Positions 1 to 11,620 of a stretch of DNA of 64,000 bases are shown piece after piece. How positions within the stretch are numbered: position 1 is the stretch's first letter; each line of letters opens with the position of its first letter. The notes beneath the pieces are model-generated. The model ran no database searches. It was given only the letters and a program-made list of their open reading frames with translations, and was not told where the DNA came from. Source of the DNA: Granulicella sp. (GTDB taxonomy: Bacteria; Acidobacteriota; Terriglobia; Terriglobales; Acidobacteriaceae); contig DAIDGQ010000022.1 in NCBI GenBank assembly GCA_027452215.1, positions 62,001 through 126,000 of the forward strand, read 5' to 3'. Made by a program: the position numbers and the translations under genes.

Positions 1-995
1 GCTCCTGAGGTATCGCGGAGGTAGTCCTGGAAGCGTCCGGTGATGGGATCGAAGGCGGCGATCCATCCGTTGCCGAAGTTGCCGACCAGGATGCTGTGGC
101 TGTAGGGGCCAAAGTCGCTGGGCGCGACGGCGAGTCCCCAGGGAGCGTTGAACCACGAACCGTTTTCGAGCTTCATGAGGAGACGTCCCTCAGGGCTGTA
201 GACTCGGACGCGACCGAGGCCGGGACCGGTCTGCTCGTTGTTGCCGCTGCCGAGTTTGGCGTAGGCGACGTAGATGTTTCCTCCGAGGTTCTGGACGTTG
301 AAGGGAGAGAAAGCTCCCGGGGAGTCGTCGTCTTCGTTGTCGCGAAACGCATCCTCAATCATGCCGACGTGGTGGAAGGATGAATCGAAGACTTCGATCC
401 TGCCGAGGGTGAAGTCGGCCACATACATGAGGGTCTCAGCGCCGTGGCCCGGGAGGTTCGCGGTGGCCATGGTGGCCCCCTTGAACGACGCACCCTGCTT
501 GGACTCATTGACCGTAATGATGGCGTTGTTCGGGTTCACCTTGAAGCTCCATCCGGAGATGGTTCCGTCCTCGGTGACGAAGAGGAAGCTGGCCGGGAAG
601 CCGGAGCCGATGGTGAATCCCGTGGTGCCGTTGAAGACGATGCCGGTGGGCGATCCCATGGTGCCGGAGCCGGGCATCGCTGCCGGAACCTTGACCACCA
701 GAGGAACGACGGAACCGGTGCCGGTGTAGAGGGTGGAGAGTCCGGTGCCGTTGTCGGAGACCCACCAGGGACTGCCGGAGCTGCGGGCGAGACCCCAGGG
801 GTTGATGAGATTGGAGTCGCTGAAGGCACCACCGGAGGCGTTGGTGGTCAGCGGGGTGTTGAGATAGCGATTCGTCGCCAGCGGAGCCATCGGCTGGTTA
901 GGGTTTCCGTCATCGTCGGAGGCCCTGGCCACCATTGGAAGCGTTAATACTGCGCAGGACAGAATTACACATAACGACCTGATCGTATAAGTCAC
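1..995 (-). CDS. TIGR03118-type exported protein, 3' end outside window
   Basis: An uninterrupted minus-strand frame runs from a GTG at 993-995 to the window edge, about 331 codons, so the C-terminus is missing. The GTG is preceded by GAGGTG at good spacing. The first 25 residues form a Sec signal peptide ending VARA. The mature part has the repeated short beta-blade texture of NHL/TIGR03118 proteins, with stretches such as NPWGLA, SPWWVSDN, GIVFNG, YVADF and NAPWGLA. These proteins are common in Acidobacteria and probably fold as an exported beta-propeller; no enzymatic role is established. The family call is from recognisable sequence texture only. Confidence 0.8.
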   Translation of the reverse strand, partial: MTYTIRSLCVILSCAVLTLPMVARASDDDGNPNQPMAPLATNRYLNTPLTTNASGGAFSDSNLINPWGLARSSGSPWWVSDNGTGLSTLYTGTGSVVPLVVKVPAAMPGSGTMGSPTGIVFNGTTGFTIGSGFPASFLFVTEDGTISGWSFKVNPNNAIITVNESKQGASFKGATMATANLPGHGAETLMYVADFTLGRIEVFDSSFHHVGMIEDAFRDNEDDDSPGAFSPFNVQNLGGNIYVAYAKLGSGNNEQTGPGLGRVRVYSPEGRLLMKLENGSWFNAPWGLAVAPSDFGPYSHSILVGNFGNGWIAAFDPITGRFQDYLRDTSG

Positions 996-1323
996 GACTT
1001 CACCTCAATTGGGAGTGGGTGTTGCTCAACCTGGCCTAATTGTGGGCCGGTCAATATTCGACTGACCACACTTGCTCGTAAATTTGGGCATGAGCTTTCT
1101 GCGTGATTGATAGAAGGGAATCAAACGATTGCTCGGATCAAAAATCCCCACGCGGCGGCTCTCGGTGACCGCGGAGGTGCGGGGCCGAGAGGGGCGATTG
1201 CTGGTTCGCGCCAGGGATGGCGTCGAGCGGAGCGGGGGTGGCCGCAGCGAGGATTCGCGCGGAATCTGGCCCGGCAGTTGGGAGATGGAGAGGACGCCGT
1301 CGGGTGCGGGCGTGGGAGCGTGG
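996..1323. other. Non-coding gap between the TIGR03118 gene and yggX
   Basis: No convincing gene was found in these 328 bases. The part next to the upstream minus-strand gene (1041-1070) contains the inverted repeat GGTCA-N9-TGACC (1049-1067), flanked by TGTGG and CCACA, which could be an operator for that gene. The remainder is GC-rich with no terminator-like hairpin that I could support. Confidence 0.4.
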
Positions 1324-3800
<2,477 letters not shown>

Positions 3801-3926
3801 GGGCGTCGACCTCGGTAGTTATTGGGCTGGGGCATTACTGTTGGGGGTGACACGCTGGCGCGGGGGCGAGAGCGGGAGGGGTGGTGGGTGGGAACCAAAC
3901 GGGGCGGATCGTCGTATGCTCTGGCA

Positions 3927-5444
3927 ATGCTGACTGACAAGCCAATGACTCCTCTGCGCCGGGATGTGTTCGTACGGGATGTGGTCGTCCTGAGTGCGCT
4001 TGCTGCGGTGGTGATTGTCGTCCATTTTCTGATGGGCAATGGGTATGGATTTCATCGCGACGAGCTGCAGTTTCTGGACGATGCGCGGCACCTGCAGTGG
4101 GGGTTTGTGCCGTATCCGCCGATGACCTCGTTCTTTGGGCGCGTGGCGATTGCGATGTTTGGGATCTCGGTGCAGGCGTTCCGGCTACCTGCGGCGGTGG
4201 TGGATGCGGTGTCGCTGGTGCTGGCGGGGTTGATGGCGCGGGAGCTTGGCGGGAGGCGGGCGGCGCAGGTGGTGACGCTGCTGCTGTGCCTGCCGATCGC
4301 ACTGGCGCTGAGTTCGCTGATGCAGTACACGAGCTTCGACATGCTGGCGTGGACGGTGCTGATTGTGTCTACGGCGGCGGTGCTGCGAACGGGGGATGAG
4401 CGGTTCTGGATGGGTGCGGGGCTGGGGGTGGGGCTGGGCGTGCTGTCGAAGTATGCGATTGTGTTTCCGCTGGTGAGTTTGCTGGCGGGGATGGTGCTGC
4501 TGCCATCGCAGCGGAGGCATTTGAAGAGCCGGTGGTTCTGGATGGGGGCGCTGGTGGCGGTGGTGGTGGCGGCTCCGAATCTGATCTGGCTGGCTCGGCA
4601 TCACTTCATCACGGTGCAGATGGAGCACTCGATTCATGCGCGCGATGTGCGGATGGGGCGGGCAGAGGGGTACTTCACCGACCAACTGAAGTTCATGATG
4701 TTTGGACTGCCGTTCGCGGTGGGAGGGTTGGTGGCGCTGCTGCGGAGCCCTCGCTTCCGGCTGCTGAGTGTGTTTTACCTGGGGCCGCTGGTGCTGTTTG
4801 CGCTGGCGAAGGGGAGGGGGTACTACCTGCTGCCGGCGTATCCGGTGGTGTATGCGGCGGGGGCGGTGGGGCTGGAGCGGTGGCTGGCGACGCGACGCAA
4901 GGCGATGCGCGGGGTGGTGTATGGAGTGGTGATGGCGGCGATGCTGCTGGAGGTGGCGGCGGTGGCGTGGGAGGCGCTGCCGATATGGCGGCCGGGGTCG
5001 GCGGCGTGGAAGTGGCAGATGAAGAATAACTACGACCTGGCCAATGAGGTGGGTTGGCCGCAGATTGTGGCGGAGGTGGCGGCGGTTCGGGATGAGCTGA
5101 CGCCGGATGAGCGAAGCAGCTATGCGGTGCTGGCGGAGAACTATGGCGCGGCGGGCGCGGTTGCGCTGTATGGGCCGGCGTACGGGCTGCCGGTGCCGAT
5201 TGCTACGGTGAATGATTTTTATGATCGCGGATGGGGGCCGTTTGAGCCGCAGACGCTGATTGTTGTTGGCGGGAGGCTGGAGGACGAGAGCAGGTTCTTT
5301 GAGAGCTGCAAGGTGGTGGGGATGGTGCACCTGCCCTATGGCGTGGAAAATGAGGAGTCAGAGGATCATCCGCAGATTCTGGTTTGCCGGCATCTGAAGG
5401 AGGCCTGGCCGGTGGTGTGGGGACGGTCGCGAGACTTTAGCTAG
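3927..5444 (+). CDS. GT39/ArnT-like membrane glycosyltransferase
   Basis: Polytopic membrane protein of about 505 residues with roughly ten to eleven hydrophobic segments. After the first membrane segment comes GYGFHRDELQFLDDARHL, the periplasmic loop with an acidic DE pair that is typical of GT-C transferases of the PMT/ArnT/GT39 group, followed by the aromatic-proline PYPPMTS turn. Such enzymes move a sugar from a polyprenyl phosphate carrier to lipid A, protein or another acceptor; the substrate cannot be read from sequence. ATG 3927 (MLTDKPM) was chosen because the open frame upstream codes for low-complexity G/R-rich residues; ATG 3945 is possible. It converges on the APC permease gene with two bases between stops. 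Confidence 0.8.
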   Translation: MLTDKPMTPLRRDVFVRDVVVLSALAAVVIVVHFLMGNGYGFHRDELQFLDDARHLQWGFVPYPPMTSFFGRVAIAMFGISVQAFRLPAAVVDAVSLVLAGLMARELGGRRAAQVVTLLLCLPIALALSSLMQYTSFDMLAWTVLIVSTAAVLRTGDERFWMGAGLGVGLGVLSKYAIVFPLVSLLAGMVLLPSQRRHLKSRWFWMGALVAVVVAAPNLIWLARHHFITVQMEHSIHARDVRMGRAEGYFTDQLKFMMFGLPFAVGGLVALLRSPRFRLLSVFYLGPLVLFALAKGRGYYLLPAYPVVYAAGAVGLERWLATRRKAMRGVVYGVVMAAMLLEVAAVAWEALPIWRPGSAAWKWQMKNNYDLANEVGWPQIVAEVAAVRDELTPDERSSYAVLAENYGAAGAVALYGPAYGLPVPIATVNDFYDRGWGPFEPQTLIVVGGRLEDESRFFESCKVVGMVHLPYGVENEESEDHPQILVCRHLKEAWPVVWGRSRDFS

Positions 5445-5446
5445 TC

Positions 5447-6883
5447 CTACGCGGACGGCGAGGGGCTTCGCGTGCCCGTCCTCATCAGCCAGAGGAGGGA
5501 TGCGGCCAGGTAGGCGGCGTAGAGGTAAGGGAAGTAGCGCAGAGGCGATGGGGGGATGGGGTAGAAGTTGCTGGCCATGGCTAACAGCATGGCGAAGGCG
5601 GCCGTGCTGGTGAGGAGGATGTAGCTGAAGGTCAAGCGGTGGGAGTGGCGGAGGTGAACGGCGAGGGCGATGGCGACGAGGCCGTAGGCGGTGAGGAAGC
5701 CGTAGACGGAGAGGGTTCCCATCCAGCCGTAGATGTCGGCCCCGGAGGTGTGGTGAAGGGCCAGGGCGGCGGCGGGGAGGAAGGCTAAGACGGCGGCCAG
5801 GATGCTGGCTTCGCCGGGGGTTTCGTGGGTGGTGTTGGTGTGGGTGAGGCGCTGGGGGGCGAGGCCGTGGTGGGCCATCAGGAGCAGGACGCGGGAGGCG
5901 GCGATGACGCAGGCGAGGGTGGCGGCGAACATGCTGATGAGGACGCCGATGTCGATGATGGGGCCGAGGAAGGGGATGCCGGCCTGGGTGGAGAGGTAGC
6001 GGAAGGGGTTGTCGCTGTCTCCGAGGGCGATGGGGGAGTGGCGGAAGCCGAGGACTTCTCCGTAGCCGGCGACGACGAAGAAGACACCGGCGAGGAGGGC
6101 GGACTGGATGACGGCTCGGGGGATGGTGCGGAGAGGGTGGCGAGCTTCGGAGCCGAGGGTGGTGGCGGACTCGAAGCCGACGAAGCTGAAGATGGCGAGC
6201 ATGACGCCGAGGCCGATGCCTCGGGGGGACATGGTGCGGAAGTCGAGCTGGGGACGGTCTATTACCGAAGAGGCTCCGCCGCTGTGGAAGCCGTGGCGGA
6301 GGAGGAGGGTGGCGGTGACGATCGCGATGAGGGCGACGGAGATGCCTTCGATGTAGAGCATGAGGCGGGCGGAGACTTTGACGTCGTGATAGGCGACGAA
6401 GCCGGCGGTGGCGGCGGCGAGGGTGACGAGGAGGACGGAGGGGATGTGGGGGAGTCCGAAGCGGGTGTGGAGGGGGTCGAGGAAGACGTAGGCGAAGTCG
6501 ACGAAGCCACCGATGACGGCGGAGGCGGTGGTGATGTAGGCGAAGAAGAGGGCGAGGGCAGTGATGGAGGAGAAGACGGGAGGAAGGGAGCGGCGGGTAT
6601 AGACGTAGAGGGAGCCGGGTGAGGAGGACTCGCGGGCGAAGGCGGCGATGCAGAGGCCGACGAGGACCATGAGGCCCATGGCGATGAGGTAGGCGATGGC
6701 GGTTCCCTGGCCGGCGAGGACGAAGACGAGGGGGATGGTGAGCTGCGGGGAGGTGCTGGGTGCGATGGTGGAGATGGATTGGGCGAGGGTTTCGAGGGGG
6801 GAGAGAGCTCCGGCGCGGAGGCCGAAGGAGGGGGAGTATGCGGTCTTTGGGCCGTCGGATAGCGTGGCGGTCGGTTCGTGCAT
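5447..6883 (-). CDS. APC-superfamily amino acid permease
   Basis: About 478 residues with twelve likely membrane helices. Helix 1 contains SISTIAPSTSPQLTIP, the broken helix with small residues that binds the substrate backbone in APC transporters, followed by GQGTAIAYLIAMGLM. The mid-protein segment FSFVGFESATTLGSEARHPLRTIPRAV is the family's conserved helix 6 and loop (GFEs...EaknPxrtiPra), diagnostic for amino acid/polyamine permeases. Start chosen at ATG 6881-6883 (MHEPTAT) because GAGGTGAAG sits directly upstream; a longer frame from 7054 has no membrane-protein character. The substrate is unknown. Divergent from phoB. Confidence 0.88.
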   Translation of the reverse strand: MHEPTATLSDGPKTAYSPSFGLRAGALSPLETLAQSISTIAPSTSPQLTIPLVFVLAGQGTAIAYLIAMGLMVLVGLCIAAFARESSSPGSLYVYTRRSLPPVFSSITALALFFAYITTASAVIGGFVDFAYVFLDPLHTRFGLPHIPSVLLVTLAAATAGFVAYHDVKVSARLMLYIEGISVALIAIVTATLLLRHGFHSGGASSVIDRPQLDFRTMSPRGIGLGVMLAIFSFVGFESATTLGSEARHPLRTIPRAVIQSALLAGVFFVVAGYGEVLGFRHSPIALGDSDNPFRYLSTQAGIPFLGPIIDIGVLISMFAATLACVIAASRVLLLMAHHGLAPQRLTHTNTTHETPGEASILAAVLAFLPAAALALHHTSGADIYGWMGTLSVYGFLTAYGLVAIALAVHLRHSHRLTFSYILLTSTAAFAMLLAMASNFYPIPPSPLRYFPYLYAAYLAASLLWLMRTGTRSPSPSA

Positions 6884-7048
6884 CTTCACCTCGGGGCAGA
6901 GTGGATGGGTGGGCGGGGAGAAGCCAAAATGGGACAGATCCAGGAGCAGGCCAGGAGGAACGGGAGAAGGCGCTTGAATTGCTGGTGTAATCAGAATAAC
7001 GTGGCGGCAGAGATGCGTGGTGCTTCGGAGGTAACATCTCGGATAACG

Positions 7049-7059
7049 ATTCACCGTCT
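7049..7059 (+). promoter_or_regulatory. Candidate Pho box upstream of phoB
   Basis: The 11-mer ATTCACCGTCT matches the pstC-upstream unit ATTCACCTTCC at 9 of 11 positions and is followed directly by an A/T-rich TTTATTC, a possible -10. It lies 73 bases before the phoB GTG. PhoB-type regulators bind 11-bp direct repeats and commonly regulate their own gene. The second unit of a pair is not clear here, so the call rests on recurrence of the motif at four promoters of this locus. Confidence 0.5.
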
Positions 7060-7132
7060 TTTATTCGAGCGAGGTTGCAGGACGCGCTAAGCTAAGCGCG
7101 GGCGCGGGTGTGCTGACGCGACTGGAGAACAT

Positions 7133-7879
7133 GTGAGTCAGGTAATTTTCGTCCTGGAGGACGACTCCGACATTCGGCGGCTGGTGCAGTATCAACTGGA
7201 AGGCGCGGGGTATTCTGTGCGCGCTTATCCGGCGGTGGGGGCGATTGTGCAGGATGCGGAGCGGCAACGGCCAGCGCTGTTTTTGCTGGACATCATGGTG
7301 CCGGGAGGGGATGGGCTGGATCTGTGCCGGAGGCTGCGGCAGAATCCGACGCTGGCGAGCGTTCCGATTATCTTTCTGACGGCGCGGGCGGGAGAGAATG
7401 ACCGCGTGCACGGGCTGGAACTGGGAGCGGACGACTATATTACGAAGCCGTTTGCAATGCGGGAGCTGCTGGCGAGGGTGAAGGCGGTGCTGCGGAGATT
7501 TGAGCGGCCGGCAGAGTCGCAGGGTTCAGCGGCGGTGCTGTCGATTGATTCGCTGGAGATTGATGGGAACTCGATGCAGTTGCGTGTGAATCACGAGCTG
7601 GTGACGACGACGGCGACGGAGTTTCGGCTGCTGGAGTACCTGGCGCGGCACCCGGGAAGGGTGTTCAGCCGGGATCATCTGCTGGATGCGGTGTGGGGCG
7701 ATGCGAGGTTTGTGACTCCTCGAAGCGTGGATGTGTATGTGCGGAGGATTCGGGAGAAGATTGAAGTGGATCCGGAGACCCCGAGGTTTCTGAAGACGAT
7801 GCGGGGAGCGGGCTACCGGTTTGATCTTCCCAAGGTGAAAGAGGCGATGGGCAGTGCGGTGGGGGCGGCAACCGAGTAG
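7133..7879 (+). CDS. phoB: PhoB-like OmpR-family response regulator
   Basis: A 248-residue two-domain regulator. The receiver has the acidic pair EDD near residue 10, the phospho-acceptor Asp53 in LLDIMVPGGDG, the switch Thr in FLTAR and the Lys in ITKPF. The C-terminal winged helix includes TATEFRLLEYLARHPGRVFSR and the wing segment RYxTxRGxGYRF-like MRGAGYRFDLP. Start is GTG 7133: the ATG two bases upstream runs straight into TGA, and GGAG lies about eight bases upstream. It is followed nine bases later by the phoR-like kinase and then by the porin and pst genes, so a phosphate-starvation role is well supported by context. Confidence 0.88.
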   Translation: MSQVIFVLEDDSDIRRLVQYQLEGAGYSVRAYPAVGAIVQDAERQRPALFLLDIMVPGGDGLDLCRRLRQNPTLASVPIIFLTARAGENDRVHGLELGADDYITKPFAMRELLARVKAVLRRFERPAESQGSAAVLSIDSLEIDGNSMQLRVNHELVTTTATEFRLLEYLARHPGRVFSRDHLLDAVWGDARFVTPRSVDVYVRRIREKIEVDPETPRFLKTMRGAGYRFDLPKVKEAMGSAVGAATE

Positions 7880-7888
7880 GCTGCTGGC

Positions 7889-9304
7889 ATGGGACCGGTT
7901 TTGCGAAGAAGTTTGTACATGGCGCTGCTGTGGCGCACCGCGCTGGGGATTGCGGTGGTGGGTGGGACGACGCTGCTGCTGTCGCAGCGCTGGATTGCGG
8001 TGGTGGTGGGAGTGGTGGCTGCGTTGTGGGTGGCGTGGTCGGGGACCCGCTGCGTGACGAATGCGTTGGAGGGGATTGAGCCGATTGCGGCGTCGATTGG
8101 GAGGCCGAGTGCGGCGAAGGAGAAGCCGTGGCCGGAGCCGGCGTATGACCAGATGGAGGGGCTGGTGGATGCGCTGCGGATGTCGGCTGGTGAGGTGGCG
8201 CGGCAGTTGGGGGCGAGCTCGGAGAGCAGGAGGAAGCTGGAGGCCCTGCTGGACTCGATGCAGGACGCGGTGACGAGCGTGGATGCGGCGGGACGGATTG
8301 TGTGGGCGAACGAGGCGATGCGGGAGCTGGTGGAGGATTCGTCCGGAACGGTTCGGGCGGGACACTCGCTGGTGCAGACGATTCGCGCTCCGGAGGTTCT
8401 GGAGTGCGTGCAGGAGGCGCTGGAGCATGGGCAGTTTGCGGAGAAGCGGCCGGTGTCGCTGCCGCTGGGGAGGACGTTTGCGGTGAGCGCTTCGCCGATG
8501 CCGGAGGGTGGAGCGGTAGTGGTGATGCAGGACATTACGCATGTGGAGCAGGTGGAGCGGACGCAGAGGGAGTTTGTGGCGAACGTGAGCCACGAGCTGC
8601 GGACACCGCTGACGTCGATCTCTGGATACGTGGAGACGCTGCTGGAGGATGAGCGGACGGGGCTGTTCTTTACCCCGCAGGTGAGGGAGTTTCTGGAGGC
8701 GATTTATAAGAGCGCGAGGCGGATGGCCCGGCTGACGGATGACCTGCTGGCGATGGCGAAGGTGGACTCGGGCGAGCAGAAGCTGCGGCCACAGCCGGTG
8801 GAGGTGAGCATCCTGCTGCAGGAGGCGGAGGACGCCGTGGCAGCGCTGGTGAAGGAGAAGCATGGGGTGCTGGAGATTGGGGAGTTTCCGGATGCTGAGG
8901 TGATCGCGGACCTGGACGCAATTGTGCAGGTGCTGAGTAACCTGATTGAGAATGCTCTGAACTATGGCCGGAGCACGGGGCAGGGTAAGGACGGAGATGG
9001 GGCGCTGGTGGTGTTGAGTGCGGAGGTGGTGACGACGGGAGCTCCGGAGATTTGTTTTTGCGTGGAGGACTTTGGGGCGGGGATCGCTTCGGAGCATGTG
9101 AGCCGGCTGTTTGAGAGGTTTTACCGGGTGGACAAGACGAGGTCGCGGGAGTCGGGCGGAACGGGGCTGGGGTTATCGATTGCGAAGCATATTGTGGAGG
9201 CTCATCGGGGGCGGATGTGGGTGGAGAGCGAGTTGGGGCGGGGGAGCCGGTTCTGCTTCACGCTGCCGCTGGCGGAGCCGGCGAGGGAGCAGCCGGCGGC
9301 TTAG
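7889..9304 (+). CDS. phoR: PhoR-like membrane sensor histidine kinase
   Basis: A 471-residue kinase. Two hydrophobic segments near the N-terminus (about 10-55) flank almost no periplasmic loop, as in PhoR, which senses phosphate through PstB/PhoU rather than through an external domain. A PAS-like region follows (around [25 protein letters not shown]). HisKA contains [11 protein letters not shown] with phospho-accepting His235, and the ATPase has an N box ([10 protein letters not shown]), a G1 box (VEDFGAGI), an F box (FERFYRVD) and a G2 box (GGTGLGLSI). It overlaps nothing and sits nine bases after phoB, clearly one operon. Confidence 0.9.
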   Translation: MGPVLRRSLYMALLWRTALGIAVVGGTTLLLSQRWIAVVVGVVAALWVAWSGTRCVTNALEGIEPIAASIGRPSAAKEKPWPEPAYDQMEGLVDALRMSAGEVARQLGASSESRRKLEALLDSMQDAVTSVDAAGRIVWANEAMRELVEDSSGTVRAGHSLVQTIRAPEVLECVQEALEHGQFAEKRPVSLPLGRTFAVSASPMPEGGAVVVMQDITHVEQVERTQREFVANVSHELRTPLTSISGYVETLLEDERTGLFFTPQVREFLEAIYKSARRMARLTDDLLAMAKVDSGEQKLRPQPVEVSILLQEAEDAVAALVKEKHGVLEIGEFPDAEVIADLDAIVQVLSNLIENALNYGRSTGQGKDGDGALVVLSAEVVTTGAPEICFCVEDFGAGIASEHVSRLFERFYRVDKTRSRESGGTGLGLSIAKHIVEAHRGRMWVESELGRGSRFCFTLPLAEPAREQPAA

Positions 9305-9368
9305 GGCACTGGCTGCCGGGTTGTTCCGATTTGGGACGAGGTGGAAAACATCGGCTCATTTTGGGGTT

Positions 9369-9412
9369 ATTCACATTCTATTAATCATCCATTGCCCCCT
9401 CGTTCACAAATG
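9369..9412 (+). promoter_or_regulatory. Candidate Pho box array upstream of the porin gene
   Basis: ATTCACATTCT at 9369-9379 is followed in 11-bp phase by ATTAATCATCC (9380-9390; 7 of 11 matches to ATTCACATTCC), ATTGCCCCCTC (9391-9401) and GTTCACAAATG (9402-9412). The two TTCAC cores are exactly 33 bp, three 11-bp units, apart. Such 11-bp phasing is the signature of PhoB binding sites. It lies about 100-140 bases before the porin start. Confidence 0.55.
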
Positions 9413-9511
9413 GTTGCAATGATCTTTCTACGGACCCATTTGGCAAAGTTTGTGAAGCTAGGATTCGACCCCAGCTAAGCACTGTGCTTTAGCCATCGAT
9501 CCAGAGGAATG

Positions 9512-11410
9512 ATGAGACGATACAACTTGCTGGCAACTGCGATGGTCGCGGTTGCAGTGCTCTCCGTACCAACCTCCGTCATCGGCCAGACGACAGCTTC
9601 GACGACATCCAAGCAAACCAAGCACGCGAAGACCAAGGCTCACAAAGAGACCGCTGAGGAGATTCAGCTCCGGGAGTTGAAGGAGTCTCTGAAGACGCAG
9701 CAGGATCAGATCGACGCTCTGAAGTCGCAGGTGGCGGCGAAGGGCAGCGATGCAGCGGCCGCACAGCAGACAGCGACCGATGCACAGGCGAAGGCATCCG
9801 CAGCAGCGGATTCGGCTGCACAGGCACAGGCTGCCGCAGCTGCGACGTCGACGAAGGTGGACGCGTTTTCAAGCAGCGTGAATGACCTGAAGACGACGAC
9901 TGCTGGACTTGCAGACACGGTGGTGACCGGGCAGAAGAAGATCGAGGACGAGATCGAGTCTCCCTCGTCGCTGCACTACAAGGGCGTAAATATTACTCCG
10001 GGAGGCTTCGCGGCGTTTGAAGGTGTATGGCGCCAGCACTCGGTGAACTCGGACATTAATACTCCGTTCAATGCGATTCCTTTCCCGAGCGCGAATGAGG
10101 GCCATGTGAGTGAGCTCAACTTCTCCGGTCGCCAGAGCCGTTTGTCGGTTCTGCTGGAGGGGCAAGCCAAGACATACAAGCTGTCGGGCTACTACGAGAT
10201 GGACTTCCTGGGAACGGGTGTGACGTCGAACAACAACCAGAGCAACAGCTATGTGCTGCGTCAGCGGCAGATCTGGGGCAAGGCTGAGATGGCGAGCGGG
10301 TTCACGGTGACGGGCGGCCAGATGTGGTCGCTGGTGACGGAAGACCGCAGAGGCACCGATGCGAGAACTGAAATTCAGCCGCAGACGATCGATCCACAAT
10401 ACCTGGTTGGGTATAGCTGGACGCGTCAGCCTGGAATCCGCTTGCAGCAGCGCTTTGGAGACTACAAGACCGGAGCGTTCACGATGGCGCTATCGGCTGA
10501 GCAGGCACAGATCACTGGCTTTACGGCAGCCGGCCCGATCCCGACGGACTTCTTCTTTGGCGGAGTGGGCCAGCCGGGTGGTCTGTATAACGCCGCGGCG
10601 AACTACTCGATCACGGGTGGGGCTGCGGGAATTATCACGACGTACGCGAACAATGTCGTTCCCGATGTGATTGTGAAGGGAGCGTACGATCTGCCTCAGG
10701 TACACATCGAGGTGGGTGGACTTGGCCGCTTCCTGCGGGACTACTACTACCCGGTGATGACCACGTCTGGAACGCCGACTGCGGAGACCTACACGTATGG
10801 CAGCACCTACCAGAGCCACACGAGCTCTGCTGGCGGCGTGTTCGGTAGCGTTCGCGTGTATCCGAGCAAGTATCTTGAGGTAGCGCTGCAGGCGATGGCG
10901 GGTCAGGGCGTAGGCCGGTATGGATCGTCGCAGCTGGCGGATGCGACGTTGCGGCCGGACGAGACGCTGGAGCCGATTCGCAATTACCACGGCATGTTCA
11001 GCCTGGAGAGCCATCCGACGAAGAAGCTCGATGTGTTTGCTTACTACGGTGGCGAGTATGCGCAGCGCACGGTCTATACGACCGGCACTGGTGGTCTGAT
11101 TGGGTATGGACCGCAGAACCTGAGCAACGCGGGCTGCTATAACCTGCCGTCCCCGGGGGGAAATGGTGGTTCGGGTGGAACGATTGCCGCGGCGGGATGC
11201 AGCTCTCCGACGCGGTACATCCAGGAGCCGATGATTGGCTTCATCTACCGGGCGATCAATAGCCCGACGCATGGCCGCCTGCAGTACTGGGTAACCTACA
11301 GCTACCTGCAGCGCAACCTGTGGTCGGGTGTTGGCAGCGCGATCACTCCGACGGGGCCTCGCGCGACGGACCCCATGATCCACGTGAGCATGCGCTACTA
11401 CATTCCGTAG
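9512..11410 (+). CDS. Outer-membrane porin with N-terminal coiled coil, probably phosphate-related
   Basis: About 632 residues. A signal peptide ends near SVIGQ. Residues about 30-150 are rich in K, E, Q and A with heptad character (EEIQLRELKESLKTQQDQIDALKSQV, then alanine-rich repeats), a periplasmic trimeric coiled coil as in porins of this phylum. The rest is alternating amphipathic beta-strand, starting at LHYKGVNITPGGFAAFEG and ending with the strand MIHVSMRYYIP. No TonB plug is present. It stands between phoR and pstS behind candidate Pho boxes, which suggests a phosphate-inducible porin functionally like OprP/OprO; selectivity is inference. The purine-rich AGAGGA is too close to ATG 9509, so ATG 9512 was preferred. 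Confidence 0.78.
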   Translation: MRRYNLLATAMVAVAVLSVPTSVIGQTTASTTSKQTKHAKTKAHKETAEEIQLRELKESLKTQQDQIDALKSQVAAKGSDAAAAQQTATDAQAKASAAADSAAQAQAAAAATSTKVDAFSSSVNDLKTTTAGLADTVVTGQKKIEDEIESPSSLHYKGVNITPGGFAAFEGVWRQHSVNSDINTPFNAIPFPSANEGHVSELNFSGRQSRLSVLLEGQAKTYKLSGYYEMDFLGTGVTSNNNQSNSYVLRQRQIWGKAEMASGFTVTGGQMWSLVTEDRRGTDARTEIQPQTIDPQYLVGYSWTRQPGIRLQQRFGDYKTGAFTMALSAEQAQITGFTAAGPIPTDFFFGGVGQPGGLYNAAANYSITGGAAGIITTYANNVVPDVIVKGAYDLPQVHIEVGGLGRFLRDYYYPVMTTSGTPTAETYTYGSTYQSHTSSAGGVFGSVRVYPSKYLEVALQAMAGQGVGRYGSSQLADATLRPDETLEPIRNYHGMFSLESHPTKKLDVFAYYGGEYAQRTVYTTGTGGLIGYGPQNLSNAGCYNLPSPGGNGGSGGTIAAAGCSSPTRYIQEPMIGFIYRAINSPTHGRLQYWVTYSYLQRNLWSGVGSAITPTGPRATDPMIHVSMRYYIP

Positions 11411-11436
11411 AGCTTCAGAGGTAGAGACGAATCTTT

Positions 11437-11490
11437 GGGATGCGGACCGGAAAATCATCGCGTATTCACGCGAATCCGGCTCCGCATCCC
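11437..11490. terminator. Nested hairpin after the porin gene
   Basis: Outer arms GGGATGCGGACCGG (11437-11450) and CCGGCTCCGCATCCC (11476-11490) pair over 14 bp with one bulged C. Inside, TCGCGT-ATTC-ACGCGA (11458-11473) makes a second perfect hairpin. No clean T-run follows (GTAGGATTTTG), so it may be a leaky terminator or an mRNA-end stabiliser separating the porin from pstS. Confidence 0.6.
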
Positions 11491-11620
11491 GTAGGATTTT
11501 GTTGGACCTAAGAATGTCTCGGAATGTCTGGCCTTCCAAAGCGGTGGACTGGACATCCAAAGAAAACGAACGAAGGCCGCGCAGGGCGAACTGCCAGATG
11601 CGAGCGGCCCAGGAGAGACC

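Noticed and set aside
6000-6622. Long plus-strand open frames rich in E, G and D within the permease gene
   Set aside because: Composition is that of the reverse complement of a membrane-protein gene; no start signal or homology.
9431-9490. tRNA-like TTCGACCCC stretch before the porin gene
   Set aside because: No acceptor or anticodon stem could be drawn.
11453-11474. ATTCACGCGAA as a Pho box for pstS
   Set aside because: The match is limited to the ATTCAC core, and it lies inside the hairpin loop after the porin gene.
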